Shown piece after piece: positions 9,463 through 20,685 of a stretch of DNA of 64,000 nt; the first letter of the stretch is position 1, and every line of letters starts with the position of its first letter. A program made the position numbers and the translations under genes. Under the pieces are notes generated by a model, which saw nothing but the letters and a program-made list of their open reading frames with translations, had not been told where the DNA came from and did no database searches. The stretch covers positions 310,001 through 374,000 of the forward strand of contig CAJQUW010009290.1 in assembly GCA_907163375.1 (NCBI GenBank), in the 5' to 3' direction. Source of the stretch: Prostheceraeus crozeri (lineage: Eukaryota > Platyhelminthes > Polycladida > Euryleptidae).

Positions 9463-9850
9463 CCTGCAGAAAACTTTACATTAAGCATCTACATTACTTT
9501 GATTAAAAATAGCAATTAATTTCAGGCACAAATTGATACTTAAGATTTTAGGCATATGCCGTTATTGAATTCCTACGTCTTGGAATAGTGACAGTTTTAA
9601 AAAGAAATGGGCAAGCAAGCAAGCATGAGCAATAAATGTTATACACTTTTATATATTCACACTTTATCCATTTTATAATTTAGCCTATTTAGCCTTGGAT
9701 ATTATTTCGTAGTCTAACGTTTTCAGGCAACATTCGAATTGCATATAAAGAACGAATTTTATCGTGGGACAGTCTGAGGTTTTACTTCATTAAAACCCTC
9801 ATTTTACTCGACAGAACCTTTTTATTTTTCATCAATTCATTCTGTATATA

Positions 9851-10538
9851 TAGTCCGGGAGCTACTGACACTTTCTTCCTAAATTCGCGCACAAATGGCT
9901 TAATAGCATGGATTTGTAGATCTTGAAACGCTGAATACAAGAATGCCAAAATTCAAGAAATATCTATGGATTGTGAAACACTTGACAGTTTTCGTACATT
10001 TTCTTTTGCAGAAAATAAACTATTTATCAGAATGCCATAAAACTTGAATCATAATTGAGTGCAGATCATAAACTTCGCTATAAAAGTAAAAGTGAGTCAC
10101 ATGATTCAGTATTTGATACCTGAGAGCCACTGCAAAATGAGTAAAATCACCAAAATTCAGTCAAAACATGAAATTTACTCATTTTGTAGAGGCTCTTAAA
10201 CATTACATGCTAATCATGTGAATCACTTCAACTTGCATATCGAAGTTCATGTTCTGAGCTCAATAATGTTTCAAATTTCATGGAATTTTGATATATAGTT
10301 TATTTTATGCAAAAGAAAATGAACGAAATTTTCAAGTGTTTCACAATCCATGGATATTTCTTGAATTTTACCATTGGATTCCAATGGGAATCCTTTAACC
10401 CTACCTATAACCAAAAGCGACTGGCTGTGACACTCAAGAATTTGATTTTTGTATTCAGCGTTTTAAGATCTACAAATCTATGCTATTAAGCCATTTGTGT
10501 GCGAATTTTGGAAGAAATTGTCAGTAGCTCCATGACTA
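9851..10538. repeat. Large imperfect palindrome (foldback element)
   Basis: The left arm, starting TAGTCcgggGAGCTACTGACA at 9851, is matched in reverse complement by the right arm ending TGTCAGTAGCTCCATGACTA at 10519-10538. The arms are ~300 bp each and imperfect. They meet around a short loop near 10146-10172, where GAGTAAA faces TTTACTC. The arms carry many independent differences and one short unmatched block (about 10385-10440), so this is an old foldback or MITE. No coding capacity. Confidence 0.8.
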
Positions 10539-10689
10539 ATAGTACATACACTTGTATTGCATCGTTCGCCCTCGCATGTTCAAATATTCAACCAATTATC
10601 ATGCAAGAAATGGCTTCTCTGATGAAGTAGTTCGGCAGATAAACACGAAGTTGCACACAGAACGAAGTCGTACCTAAAGATTTCCCATA

Positions 10690-11075
10690 GTTCACCTGTC
10701 TTCAGGTCATTTCCCATCGTTCATGAAACCATGATGAAGCTATAAACACTCTAGAAGTGGCAAGTCTCCTACTGTCGGCAAGTACAAGCATTTTGAGCAA
10801 TTTAATTCCACATTTAAATATATTTTGTCAAAAATTATGGCTCTAGACTTAATGCTTTTCGCTTAATCAGAGGTTACATAGAAAATTTCAATTTAGTCAA
10901 AAACAGAAATTTTCATCCCATTGGATTTCTTTGGTCCTCTCTGACACGAAGAGGAACCGGGTAGAACTCGACAGACGCACAGATTCGCAGCAGGCATAGA
11001 GTGCACATCATTCTGTGAAAGTCTCATTTTCGCCCTCGTTCCATTCAGGAACTGACTCGGGCTGCTGGGCTACAA
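10690..11075 (-). repeat. Foldback family F, right arm only
   Basis: From about 10690 ('tcttcaggtcatttcc') to 11075 the sequence follows the right arm of family F: 'gacagacgcacagattcgcagcaggcatag', 'catcattctgtgaaagtctc', ending near 'ctcgggctgctgggcta'. No matching left arm is found nearby, so this is a truncated or rearranged copy. Confidence 0.65.
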
Positions 11076-12430
11076 TCTCACCTACTTTTACATGGATTAA
11101 TCTCGGCAATTGCAGATTCTATCATGAATTAATTCAACGAGCGCCAAGCACTAACTCAATTTCGGATGATACAACCGAATTTCAACCACTGTTTCTCCCA
11201 TATCAATTTACTAGAAATGCAGACTGATTCATAAGGATGACACATGCAGGAACTTACTAAAGAGCTGATCACAAAAACTCTCTCTTTAAAGTGAGATTTG
11301 ACAGACTTGCATCCGCCATTGTATTTGCTGAGCAGTCCTCAAAATATGAAAATCGCTCAATTTACAAATCGCATATTTTCAATGGGAAAATATGTGAGTG
11401 TGATAATTAATCAGGCACGAGGAGAACGACCACTTTTTGAGCTCTCTTTTGATATATTGGTCGTCGAAATCGGTGAACTAGGAAAATATTTGTAATGTCT
11501 TGAAGTTATCAGAAATTCATGACAATTTTGACTGAAAATAGTATATTCTTACTTTTTCATCAAAAATGTTCATGTTTGGTGTCATCAGAATCCTTGCGAT
11601 GCAAGTGTTGTGAATATGTAAGTTTTATTCAAATAAGTGCAATAGTTCTTTTTCAAACTTCTTCGACATTTTTTCTCATTATCGACAACCTACACAAACA
11701 CAGTGTAGGATGAACGAAGGTGAAAAGCAAAACAATTCGCAAAGTCATGTGTTGGTTCTCTCACATTGATTACAGATTGTTTACTTTACATGTTTGAGTG
11801 CCTTAGTGGCAATGAGAAAAATGTTGAAAAGTTGTCATGAGAGAGAGAGAGAGAGAGAAAATCGCTCATATTTCATAAATGAAAAGCACACAATCAAAAT
11901 ACAGGAGCAGCTATTTCGTTTAAGTTTACAAAACTGAAAAACTGAGACATAATTGACTCGATAAGCTTTCATGTTCCTTCATACACTAACTTGCAAAGTA
12001 CAATTTAAAAATCCGAGATATAAAAAAGAAGGATACTGCATACATAATGCTGAAAAATATCAAAAAGCATGACAAATCGGAAAATATTCAAACAAGTGTG
12101 ACTGAAAATCCAACTGGTCAAACTTTTCTTGCTTAATCAACAGATCTAGTAAAAAAACTTTTTGCAAACAGCACAAGCCCAATCGAAAAATGCACGCTCT
12201 CTCTTAATAGTCATACACACTGGTATTCTCAAAAGTCCACAGTATGGTAGGCGATCGGGAGCCATTTCATGCAGTGGATGAGATGGATTACATTCACTGC
12301 ATTCAAAATATTTGATTGTTTACTCCTCAAAGAGCGATGGAATGACGGAATGATCCACAATTGCAATCGGTTCCGCACATCAACAAATGGGCACGCTTTT
12401 GAAAGCGATCTACTCTAGACACCATAGAAG
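11076..12430. other. Mostly unassigned; a short repeat and a (GA)n tract
   Basis: Positions 11212-11265 (AATGCAGACTGATTC onward) match 52630-52685, which precedes the inverted R1 copy. A (GA)n run lies at 11839-11858. I see no genes. The short open frames at 11298-11713 contain no recognisable motif. Confidence 0.5.
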
Positions 12431-13465
12431 TAGATAATAGTACACTAGAATGGAAGTTTGATATCTTGCCTATGTACAATGATGGCACATGGAAAAATCT
12501 ATGGTTTGTAGATCAGATTCGATCTAAAGCATTGTATCATAGTCAAACTATTTGCCAAGTTGGTTGTGGAAGTTGTTGACACCTAATTACAGGATTTTCA
12601 TGAAGAGAATTGCAAGTGAGAAGGCGTCATTGTTTCATGTGAAATAGCCTACTATTCCATGAATTAATATAGTGCGTCTATTTGTAGCAGTCACTGACAA
12701 CAATTTTTCAATATTGGAATGAGAATTAAAAATTGGTTCACAAAGTCATAGTTGAAAGTAATCGGTGCGTGTACTGGTTGTGAGAACATCTGAATAATTC
12801 ACCGATAGAAAGTCTAATCATTGGATAATTTCTTCTTCAAGCGGCTAAGAAACCTTGCACGTTTCTGGAATAAACACATTGAAAGCTTCTTCACCTCCAA
12901 ACATTTCTCAGATAAATAAAATGTCGCTTGAAATCATCAATTAATCATTGAATGACACATGTGATATTTTGGAAGCTGATATTAATGCATGTAGCGATTT
13001 TGAAAATTATTCAAATTTAGTGAACAGGGGAACCCTTTCAAGTAAAATGAATACTCTAAGATTTCTTGGCCTCTGTTTCCAAGCTGGAGTTATGCATGTT
13101 CTGTAAATCGACATTACAAGTTGCATAAGAGTCTGATTATACTATTAATAGATTATCGGAACGATATTTCAAAATGATGAACGTACAGAACGTTTAGAAG
13201 GATTTCCTTCTTTGTCATCCTGTCAGCGCAGCATTTTGTAAATTTACTATTGCGTTTGTACACATGATCTTTGGACAAGAAGCAACAATCCAGATCACAA
13301 ATTGGCTTGATAAATATGAGTGCCAACCAGAAAAAATGGAAACTAGCTCGTACAATTTGCATTTTGCCCCAACTAAGTCCCCCGGCGTGTGCCATAATTG
13401 TCATGCGATTTCCATTCTAAGACTTTCTATGGTATTGTTAATTTCTATCCTAGACACAAGAATTT
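12430..13465. repeat. Inverted-repeat element, family M
   Basis: The left side (ACACTAGAATGGAAGTTTGA and 'tgatggcacatgg', ~12450-12495) is the rough reverse complement of the right side ('gtgtgccataattgtca' and 'ttccattctaagact', ~13386-13435). The same pair of ends appears around the Harbinger element at 53217-53300 and 56690-56770. The interior shows no coding similarity. It is a non-autonomous DNA element about 1 kb long, old and diverged. Confidence 0.5.
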
Positions 13466-13534
13466 TAGGAACAATGACAAGCGCATAAAAATAATGCAGT
13501 TATTGCGACATGGTTTACAGTTATCAGTTCTCTG

Positions 13535-13720
13535 TAGAGCTTGACATCGTCTGTGTCTCTGCTGTGTGATCCGGTTGATAAGAGTCACTGAAACTTCGCA
13601 CAATTTGGCGTGTTTAATTAATGTTGAACTGGCTGCTCATTGTTCGATTGCGATGTTATTATGTCAGCAGATTGTGCCACTTCATTATCGTTGCATGCTC
13701 CAATATAGAGCGGCAGCCAA
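13535..13720 (+). repeat. Dispersed repeat R2, copy 1
   Basis: This stretch (TGACATCGTCTGTGTCTC, then CTGATCCGGTTGATA-like, then TTGAACTGGCTGCTCATTG) recurs at 52911-53085 in the same orientation with ~85% identity by eye. It adjoins family M in both places, so R2 and M may be parts of one larger element. Confidence 0.7.
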
Positions 13721-13801
13721 GAGCATTTATTCAATGGAAAGAGGGTAGGAGGTTTGAGTATTTGCATTATTATAGAAGATTAAGGGTGACTTTCATGAAT
13801 A

Positions 13802-15279
13802 TGTATTGCTGCCGGACTGCACCCGAGTCCGTGATCCCCTTTCGCCTCCAAAAGTACATGACATCAATTGAATTTGTTCAATGGATCAATGGCACGGCTC
13901 TCAACATAACAGATGTGCGATGGTCGTGCGTGTAAAGGCGCATGCAACCTGCTTACAGAGTCGATAGACGAGAGGTCGAACCCTTTTGAGTCTATTGGTT
14001 AGCAATCGGTCTTGATCTAAAATGCGTTTTTAGTAGAGCAAGCTGCATTTGTGATTGTTGCCAACATTATTTATGTCTGTCAGCTACCCATTATGCACAA
14101 TGCTATTGAAATGTAGGCTACATGCCATAGTAATAAAGAACATAGCTTTGTCGCGCTGATTTTTATATGCTGTCTTGGTAATTATTATTCAAAATATCGA
14201 AATTATCTGATCCTAAAAAAGCAAGCATAACGGTAAGTATCTTACGGTATCTACGGTATATATCACAGTATGATTGCATGCAAATTGTCATCTGTAATTC
14301 CTTATTAGATCACAAAAGCGCATTTAGAACTCTTTTCTCTATCAGTGAATCTTAGCTTCACTGTTTCGAACCTTTTGAAGGATCGTAAAGAGCGCTACCA
14401 AAAGTTAGGAAAGAAATCGACATGATTAATAGTGCGTATCAATGAAATATTGCTGATTTGTAAACACAGCTCAGAATTCTCTGGTTCAGATTTATGTACA
14501 ACAGAATGATATCAGCTGATACGGTAGGCTGACGATAATGAAAATCGAAGGAAAGTCTTTTAAAAATATCAGATTTAAAGCAAACTTTCACTAATAAATG
14601 TTCAATTTTTTACGTACCGTCGTTAACAAGACTTGATAGGATGCGATAATGGTCGACGAAGATAAAAAGTTAGATTGAGAAAGCCGGAGGAGTTCCAACC
14701 CTGGCTGGATCATTTTTACACTGAAGTCATCAGTTTAAGTTAATGTCGTTGCTTATCATGTCAAAAAGCTGTAAAGGAATATTTTATGAAAATTTGTAGC
14801 TGTGTCGACGTAATCAGGTAAAATTACTACCATTGCTAGCTTAGCGTCAATTGAGCTAGAGAATACTTTGAGGCGATTTGTATCCGTGCCATTGTTCCAT
14901 TGAATACGTTCAATGGTTTACAGGAAGTGGTGATTTTCAAAGTTTGGGGGTTGCTGTCAGGGTGAAAGACTCAGGTAAAATTGCTGCCATTGTTAGTTTG
15001 GTGTCAAGGGAGTTCTAAGGAATACTTTGAGACAACTTGCAGTCGTACCGTCGCTCAATTGAATAAAGTCAATTGGACCGGAGGACCTAGTGCCTGCTGT
15101 CGGGGTGACGGCCTCAGGTAAAATTGCTGTCATTGCTAGTTTAGTGTCAAGGGAGCTCCAAAGAATGTTTTGGGACTGCTTGCAGCCGCACCATTGCTCC
15201 ATTGAATAAATTCAATTGATGTCATGTATATCGGAGGGAAAGGGGGTCACGGACTCGGGTGCAGTCCGGCAGCAATACA
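13802..15279. mobile_element. Non-autonomous TIR element with triplicated segment
   Basis: The left end TGTATTGCTGCCGGACTGCA at 13802 is matched by its reverse complement ending at 15279. The inverted similarity extends ~90 bp inward, through the 'accCGAGTCCGTGA' and 'catgacatcaattgaat' segments. There is no coding similarity inside. The right half carries three tandem related units (see the separate entry). A target duplication is not evident. The long terminal inverted repeats suggest a DNA transposon derivative, family undetermined. Confidence 0.75.
14813..15215 (+). repeat. Three tandem units of ~100-157 bp
   Basis: Units begin with CAGGTAAAATT at 14815, 14972 and 15114. Each runs through 'tgccattg(c/t)tag', 'gtgtcaa(g/t)gGAGCTc' and a copy of the 'ccattgaataaattcaattg' subterminal sequence. 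They look like amplified subterminal sequence of the 13802-15279 element, which places extra copies of a possible transposase-binding region at one end. Confidence 0.75.
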
Positions 15280-16219
15280 ACTCAATATTTAATAATTCTA
15301 TTTGCAAACGTGTGCTCGCATGTGTGTGTGCTGTAATGACTGTCTATATGTCTAGTCCTCAAGGTTGGACCTTCGGCTTTGGGTCGTCCTGGAGTAAATG
15401 ATACAAAACTTGGGTTTTCTATAAAAAAACTTGGGTCCTTTATCATTGCTGCATACAGTGTATATACAAGTCAAGTTATAAATATTGATATTTTGATTTG
15501 AATCTTAGAATTACATGAAAAGAGCAAAATTCCACTCAATTCACAGAATATTTCAAATAAGAAATATACTTGTGGTTATTAGCTTGTATTTAATTTTTGG
15601 CTTGACAATGCCTCGCATTGAAAGTTTGTACATATTGTATTTGCTGTAAGCGTGCATGCATTGTGTTGCATTCGTGTATATTGAATTTTCATGCATTTCA
15701 TATACTCGTATTTTAGATCTTGAAAGATATCTTCGCACCCCTCAACTGTCTTGGATAGCTGACAGTAATCCCGAAATGAATTTATTCTAATTTCGTGTTC
15801 TAAATTTGTTTAACCATGCACTCACTACGCAGCTATAATATTTGTTCAGACTGCTTATATTTCTGAATGATAAAATGAATGCTATTGCTATGAGCAATGT
15901 GTAATTCAATCATAACTCCAGTTTGTCAGTATATCAGTGTAGGTTAAATTTAAGGAAATCTGTATAACGTACTGCAATAGAAAATCGTTTCCCACTACTA
16001 CCACACTTCTCATGAGCCCAATAGGACATTTGTCCTATAGAAGAATCTTTATGTCAGCACAAAATACGAAGAGTGCATTTCGTTTATTTGATTCTACTCA
16101 TTTATTGAAACTTGGGCTTGGGTTTTTGGTTTCGATCCAAATTTTTGCCCAACCTGATGACTGCCCAACGCAGTGAGCCCGTGTAAACGAGACTTAAATG
16201 TTTCACTTTTCAATTTCAG
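15280..16219. other. Intergenic or upstream intron sequence of the GT31 gene
   Basis: AT-rich, with no recognisable exon. It ends in the pyrimidine-rich acceptor TTTCACTTTTCAATTTCAG at 16201-16219. The upstream exon(s) encoding the cytoplasmic tail, membrane anchor, stem and first part of the catalytic domain were not found in this window. Confidence 0.5.
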
Positions 16220-16564
16220 CGATATTGTCCAAAGAAATTACGCTGATACCTATCGCAACCTGACATACAAGCATTTATCTATTTATGATTGGCTGAATAC
16301 ATTCTGCAAAGATGTCAAGTACTTGGTGAAGGTTGATGACGACGTCGTTGTAAACCTCTATCTTATGGTACGTTTCCTTAAATCCATGCCACCGAAAGGA
16401 TATTTTTGTAACCGAAATGTTGGAATGCCAGTTCTTCGCGAAGGTAAATGGTCAGTAACCAAGGAAGAGGTCAGGTCTGATTTCTATTACCCATATTGCG
16501 CTGGATTCGCATATGTCTTGCGTGTGAGTCAAATCAGAGACCTTTACTGGTGTTCCGTATACAG
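16220..16564 (+). CDS. GT31 beta-1,3-galactosyltransferase-like, penultimate exon
   Basis: This 345-base exon encodes the middle of a glycosyltransferase family 31 domain: NYADTYRNLTYKHLSIYDWL, then KYLVKVDDDVVVN, then GKWSVTKEEV and FYYPYCAGFAYVL. VDDDV contains the DxD motif that binds the metal and UDP-sugar. 'D.Y.NLT.K', 'KW.v...e' and 'YP.Y..G.aYVL' are GT31 landmarks. Such enzymes are Golgi type II membrane proteins that extend glycans. The exon starts after a TTTCAG acceptor and ends at CAG/GTAAGA. It joins the exon at 17934 in phase 2. Only ~189 of the usual 300-400 residues are encoded here, so the 5' exons are missing or distant. It is the only clear host gene in the window. Confidence 0.85.
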
Positions 16565-16688
16565 GTAAGAGAGAGCACATGTCATTGTTAGTCACCAAAA
16601 CACATCTTAATTTTGAAAGCGAGAACTGCGTGTTTCTATTGATACATATACCCATTTTCCTAGCTAAAACTTTTCATTTCTTGACAAA

Positions 16689-16951
16689 TACTGGGCCTAC
16701 ACTGTAAACTGTAGAGTGCGAATGCAGGCTGATTTTGACTACGAAAACGATGTACAAAACGAGAATAACAAAATGTACAAAAGTGCTATTGTTCGTGCTC
16801 ATACATCTTCTTCAATATTCTTCAACATATTCTTCAATATATTCAACAAATATATTCAACATATTCTTCAAGAGAATACATTCGCTTTCTCATTTTGTAC
16901 ATCGCTTTCGTAAGTAGATTTGGTATCGCACAGTTTACAGTGTATGCCTAC
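16689..16951. repeat. Small MITE in the GT31 intron
   Basis: The left end GGCCTACACTGTAAACTG (16690-16707) pairs with the reverse complement of CAGTTTACAGTGTATGCCTA (16930-16949). Inverted similarity continues through GAAAACGATGTACAAAACGAG (left) and 'cattttgtacatcgctttcg' (right), giving ~70-bp arms. It lies wholly in the intron between the two GT31 exons. Confidence 0.75.
16806..16872 (+). repeat. Minisatellite of ATTCTTCAAC-like units
   Basis: A run of 10-14-base units (attcttcaac, atattcttcaat, atattcaac) fills the centre of the MITE at 16689-16951. Confidence 0.7.
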
Positions 16952-17099
16952 TGCGATACAATTACATCCTTGAGTGCAATTGGAAGTCAAATGAAAACGG
17001 CCATTTCATAGACATCATCAGAAGATGAATACAAGTAGATCAACAACCAGTTGCTATAGCCTGTAGGCTTGTACTTCATTGATTCTCTATGATGCGTGC

Positions 17100-17640
17100 A
17101 GAATTAGATTCATCTGTGTGAGCTTCAGTTTCTTGAATGGAAGAATCGTATCTAGCCTAAATATCGAAATGGCTTATCATAGAATTATAGACTTATGTCA
17201 ACAGAGGACACCTCAGCCGGTGAGAGAGGCGTGCGTGCTGTGATATCACGTCCCACACACCAAAATACACATCGCTGTCTGGCTTCGATTCAATGTATGC
17301 ACTATACAATGAGGAATGCTAAGACGAGGATGTGAAATCATCAAGTGAACTAATTTTCGTACGCCTGCTATTTTTTTTGATAATTATCGGAAGGGCCAAC
17401 ATCATGGAGAAAACTTGTGAACAATGATCTGAATTCTTCGAATCTGAAGGAATTGTGGCAATCGAAGCACTTTGCTTGAATTCACATTAATCTGCAAGCG
17501 ACGCACGACTTTTGTCCTATCTCTGTAAGGTATTAGGAATTCCTTTTTGCCCACTTATTAAGTTCCTCGATTTGCCGTCGATCTCGAATTAATCACACTT
17601 CTAGAAAACCGAAGAAGATAAAAAATTAAGTAATTCTGTG
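17100..17640 (+). repeat. Dispersed repeat R1, copy 2
   Basis: Direct copy of 191-786, with a gap of ~60 bases near 17190 relative to copy 1. The core (GAGAGAGGCGTGCGTGCTGT to CACACACCAAAA) is almost unchanged while the flanks have diverged. It lies in the GT31 intron. Confidence 0.75.
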
Positions 17641-17933
17641 GTTGAAGGAAAGGAATATAATGCACTCCCTGTGATTTATCCGTTAAATTTTATTGCTAAA
17701 AATTTATACAAGAGAGACATTCGAAGCCTCAGTGTCTAGTAGAAAATCGTGCAGAATGGAGAATCAAAAACAATGGAAATTTATATGCAGCAACATATTC
17801 ATTGCTGCTTTCAAACGAGCGCTGTTTTTAAACCAAAATTACAATTACAATGAATTCTTCTTTCTACATTCATAGCATTAAATGATTGAAATATAAATGA
17901 AACTATTATACTTTTCGTTTCAGCAAATTCCTA

Positions 17934-18155
17934 TGGGTTGATGATGCACACGTCACTGGAACATTAACGAAACGGTTGAATGTGCCAATTGAACACTTTA
18001 CTGAGAAATTCAACTCAGCTACCAGACCGCGGAGCATGAATCTATATTCCAAAGACATATCTAAGTATTTATTTATGATTGACATGTTAAAATCCATTCA
18101 ATCTAATTATTTCGTCAACCTTTGGAAGGCTACTCAACGCTATTCGGATCGATAA
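17934..18155 (+). CDS. GT31 beta-1,3-galactosyltransferase-like, last exon
   Basis: The acceptor CTTTTCGTTTCAG ends at 17933. The exon continues the frame from 16564 (phase 2) as KFLWVDDAHVTGTLTKRLNV and ends with QRYSDR and a TAA at 18153-18155. 'F.W.DD..VTG.L...L.v' is the invertebrate form of the conserved 'EDV..G' region of GT31 enzymes that contributes to the active site. About 40 residues of less conserved C-terminus follow. The frame is open with no damage. I see no convincing polyadenylation signal close by, and family F repeat sequence starts ~150 bp downstream. Confidence 0.85.
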   Translation, partial: WVDDAHVTGTLTKRLNVPIEHFTEKFNSATRPRSMNLYSKDISKYLFMIDMLKSIQSNYFVNLWKATQRYSDR

Positions 18156-18789
18156 TTTCTTAGATTGCAATTATGATTACATTTTTTTCAAATATTCATG
18201 CAAGCACGTGCCTATACTGTAATCTCTGTAAGCAGAAAATATCCGTTCAAATTGACAGCTAAAATTCGTCTCACTGTTTCTTACAGTCTAAATATATCTG
18301 TGAAAACAGATGCTCCGACAATTAGAGCGAGTTTTTTGTAGGGAGCGAGGCCAAAATTGAGACTTTCAAAGATGATGTAAACCCTATGCCTACTATGAAT
18401 CTGCGCGTCTGCCGAGATCTATCTGACTCCTCTTCTTGTCAGACATGATCAAAGAAAACACATGCCAACTCAATGCGACGCAGATTGCAGTTTTAGCAAA
18501 TTGAAATTTTCTATACTTTCTCCTATAAAAGGAAACTAACGGTTACTAAGTCTAGGGCCATAATTTTTGACATGGAATGTCATCATGTCATTTCTTATCA
18601 TGTTCATGAATATTTATCTATGACGTCTAACACATCCAGATTTGGCAAGCCGCCTACTGTCGCCAAACACCAAGCTGATCCACTTTATCAACATCGTTCG
18701 TTCCTCTTCAATATCGTCGGGTTATTCATGGAGTCAAGATGTTTGAATCTTTGGTACATGATCCATCTCATCCCCTAAAGCATCTCGTG

Positions 18790-19063
18790 TTCTGCCTGTT
18801 TCTGGCAATATAGGATCCCTGTTTGCAACACTGCCCTTCGTAGTAACTGCTTTGTGGTTTTCATTTCACGACTGCTCAATAGCGGTTTCAGTGTGTGAAC
18901 AAGATCTTACGCACGACCACCCCTTCATTGTTAAAATTCGTCTTCACTTGTTATTTGTTTGCAATGCTGTGCCTTTGACTTTATACTGTTTAATTATGGC
19001 CTCACGATTCCTATTCTTGAGGCAATACCAAATAAACGATATTATTATTATCATTATAATAAT
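18790..19063 (+). repeat. Possible LINE/SINE 3' end with (ATT)n tail
   Basis: The sequence ends 'aggcaataccaaataaacgatATTATTATT', a tail style common in CR1/L2-type elements and their SINEs. The preceding ~240 bp have an open frame but no convincing RT motif. Low confidence. Confidence 0.3.
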
Positions 19064-20308
19064 CAGGGCTCCTGGTACACCCAAATGAGTACGTAATAAT
19101 ACGGCGTTTGGTACAAACGAAGTAATAATAGGGGCGCTCTTTACACAAGGACCCTACGTACAATAGTCAAAGAAAAGGGCTCTAGGTACATTTTCAAAAC
19201 TTCATAATTCAAAAAATTATTCATGAGAGTATGATAACAGTGCGTTGACGACTATTATAATATGAGTTTTCAATTTCGAAATTCAAACATTTTTTTCTAA
19301 CAATAAGGGCTCCTGGTATACCGTTGTACCAAACGCCCTTATTACTTCATCAAAATGTACATGGAGCCCTCATTATTTTATCATGATGTACAGAGAGTCC
19401 TTATCATTTCATTTTATTTAATTAATTATGTCTGCCTTTTAGGTGATAAAAATCTTCTAATCGGCATTATTTAAAAGTCATTTTTCTAAAGACCACTTAA
19501 AGACTAATAGCATTGCTTGCAATTTAGAAAAAAAGCATATTATTAGCAACCTCGATTTCAAAGGGAACAACACCATATTTATAACTCAAGGCTTTTTTCA
19601 AAACTACATAACAATATCTATATATCAAAGATCATATTTCGAAGCTTTCAGAAGTTTTCACGTAATCAAAGGTATCACGTATTTCACGTATCAGCAGCGG
19701 CTGTTTGGCTTTCATACTCATTCACTTGAGTTAAGAAACCGTCCCAATCACTGTCGTCGTCCATATTTGATGACCAGTGTCAAATTACTTACAACCGTGT
19801 AGCCGCAATTCTGAGAAATTATGGACTCACAGCATTTCTAAGAATAAATTACTTATCCCACCGCATTGGTTTACTCAACAGCGAATCACAGTGCGACATA
19901 TGTTACGAAGTGCCATATGTCAACTCATGTGTTGAATTATGCCATTTCAGCAAGATTTTGACATAAAATTCAACCAAGTATCCTTTTTCATTTGTGTACT
20001 AGACGCCCTTATTATTGAACTATATAAAGTATGACAGGTGTACCAGGCGCCCTATAAAATTTCCAAATTTCAATAACTCCAAAAAAATCAAAAATTACGA
20101 GTACATAAGACGTTCAACTTTGAAGACATATGTGTTTTGTAGTAGAAGACCTTCAGCTAAACACACACAGTGAATTTGAAGATTTAGAATATGATAGTTA
20201 CAGAATGACATAGCCAGGGCGCTTGGTACCATAGAATTGCTCCATTGGAGGTCGTCTGGTACAAATTGCCTCTATTCTTTGTATAGTACCAAGCGGCCTT
20301 ATTTTTTT
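19064..20308. mobile_element. TIR element with repeated GGTAC ends
   Basis: The left end AGGGCTCCTGGTACAC (19065) faces an inverted right end TACCAAGCGGCCTTATT (~20292-20308). Related copies of this terminal motif lie inside in both orientations at about 19115-19140, 19305-19345, 19995-20055 and 20215-20270. On both sides are (ATT)n tracts, so it probably inserted into an ATT microsatellite. There is no coding sequence. Confidence 0.6.
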
Positions 20309-20685
20309 CTATTTTTTATTATTAGTATTATTATTATTATTGGACAACATTCTCTCACACATCACCGACTAGAAGCATGATAATATCACATACAGATGAT
20401 AGGAAATGACCTGAACACATAGCTTGCCGGAAATTGTGGCTCAGCTCTAGAACTAGTAAAAACATAGGAAATTTCATTTTCGACAGAAGCTGCGATCTGC
20501 GTTCTATTGGATTAACGTGTGTCTTTCTTTGATCCTGCCTGACAAGAGAAAGCAAAAACTAGAACTTGGCAGACGCGCAGATTCGTAGTAGGCATAGGGT
20601 GTGCATCATTGCGTGAAAGTCTCATTTTCGGCTTCGTTCCCCGCAGAAACTCGTTCTGGATGCCGGACTAAGATGCTGTATATCT

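Larger units (their letters stand above)
18305..20685. mobile_element. Foldback family F, long copy with inserts
   Basis: The left arm (18326-~18640) and right arm (~20345-20677) are inverted copies of one another and of the arms at 58504-59230. Shared landmarks are GAGCGAGTTTTTTG versus CAGAAACTCGTTCTGG, 'gtctgccgagatctatctgactcctc' and 'tgatcaaagaaaacacatg'. The arms are ~330 bp. The ~1.7 kb between them holds other sequence, including the TIR element at 19064-20308. Ends are approximate because the left terminus has diverged. Confidence 0.7.
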
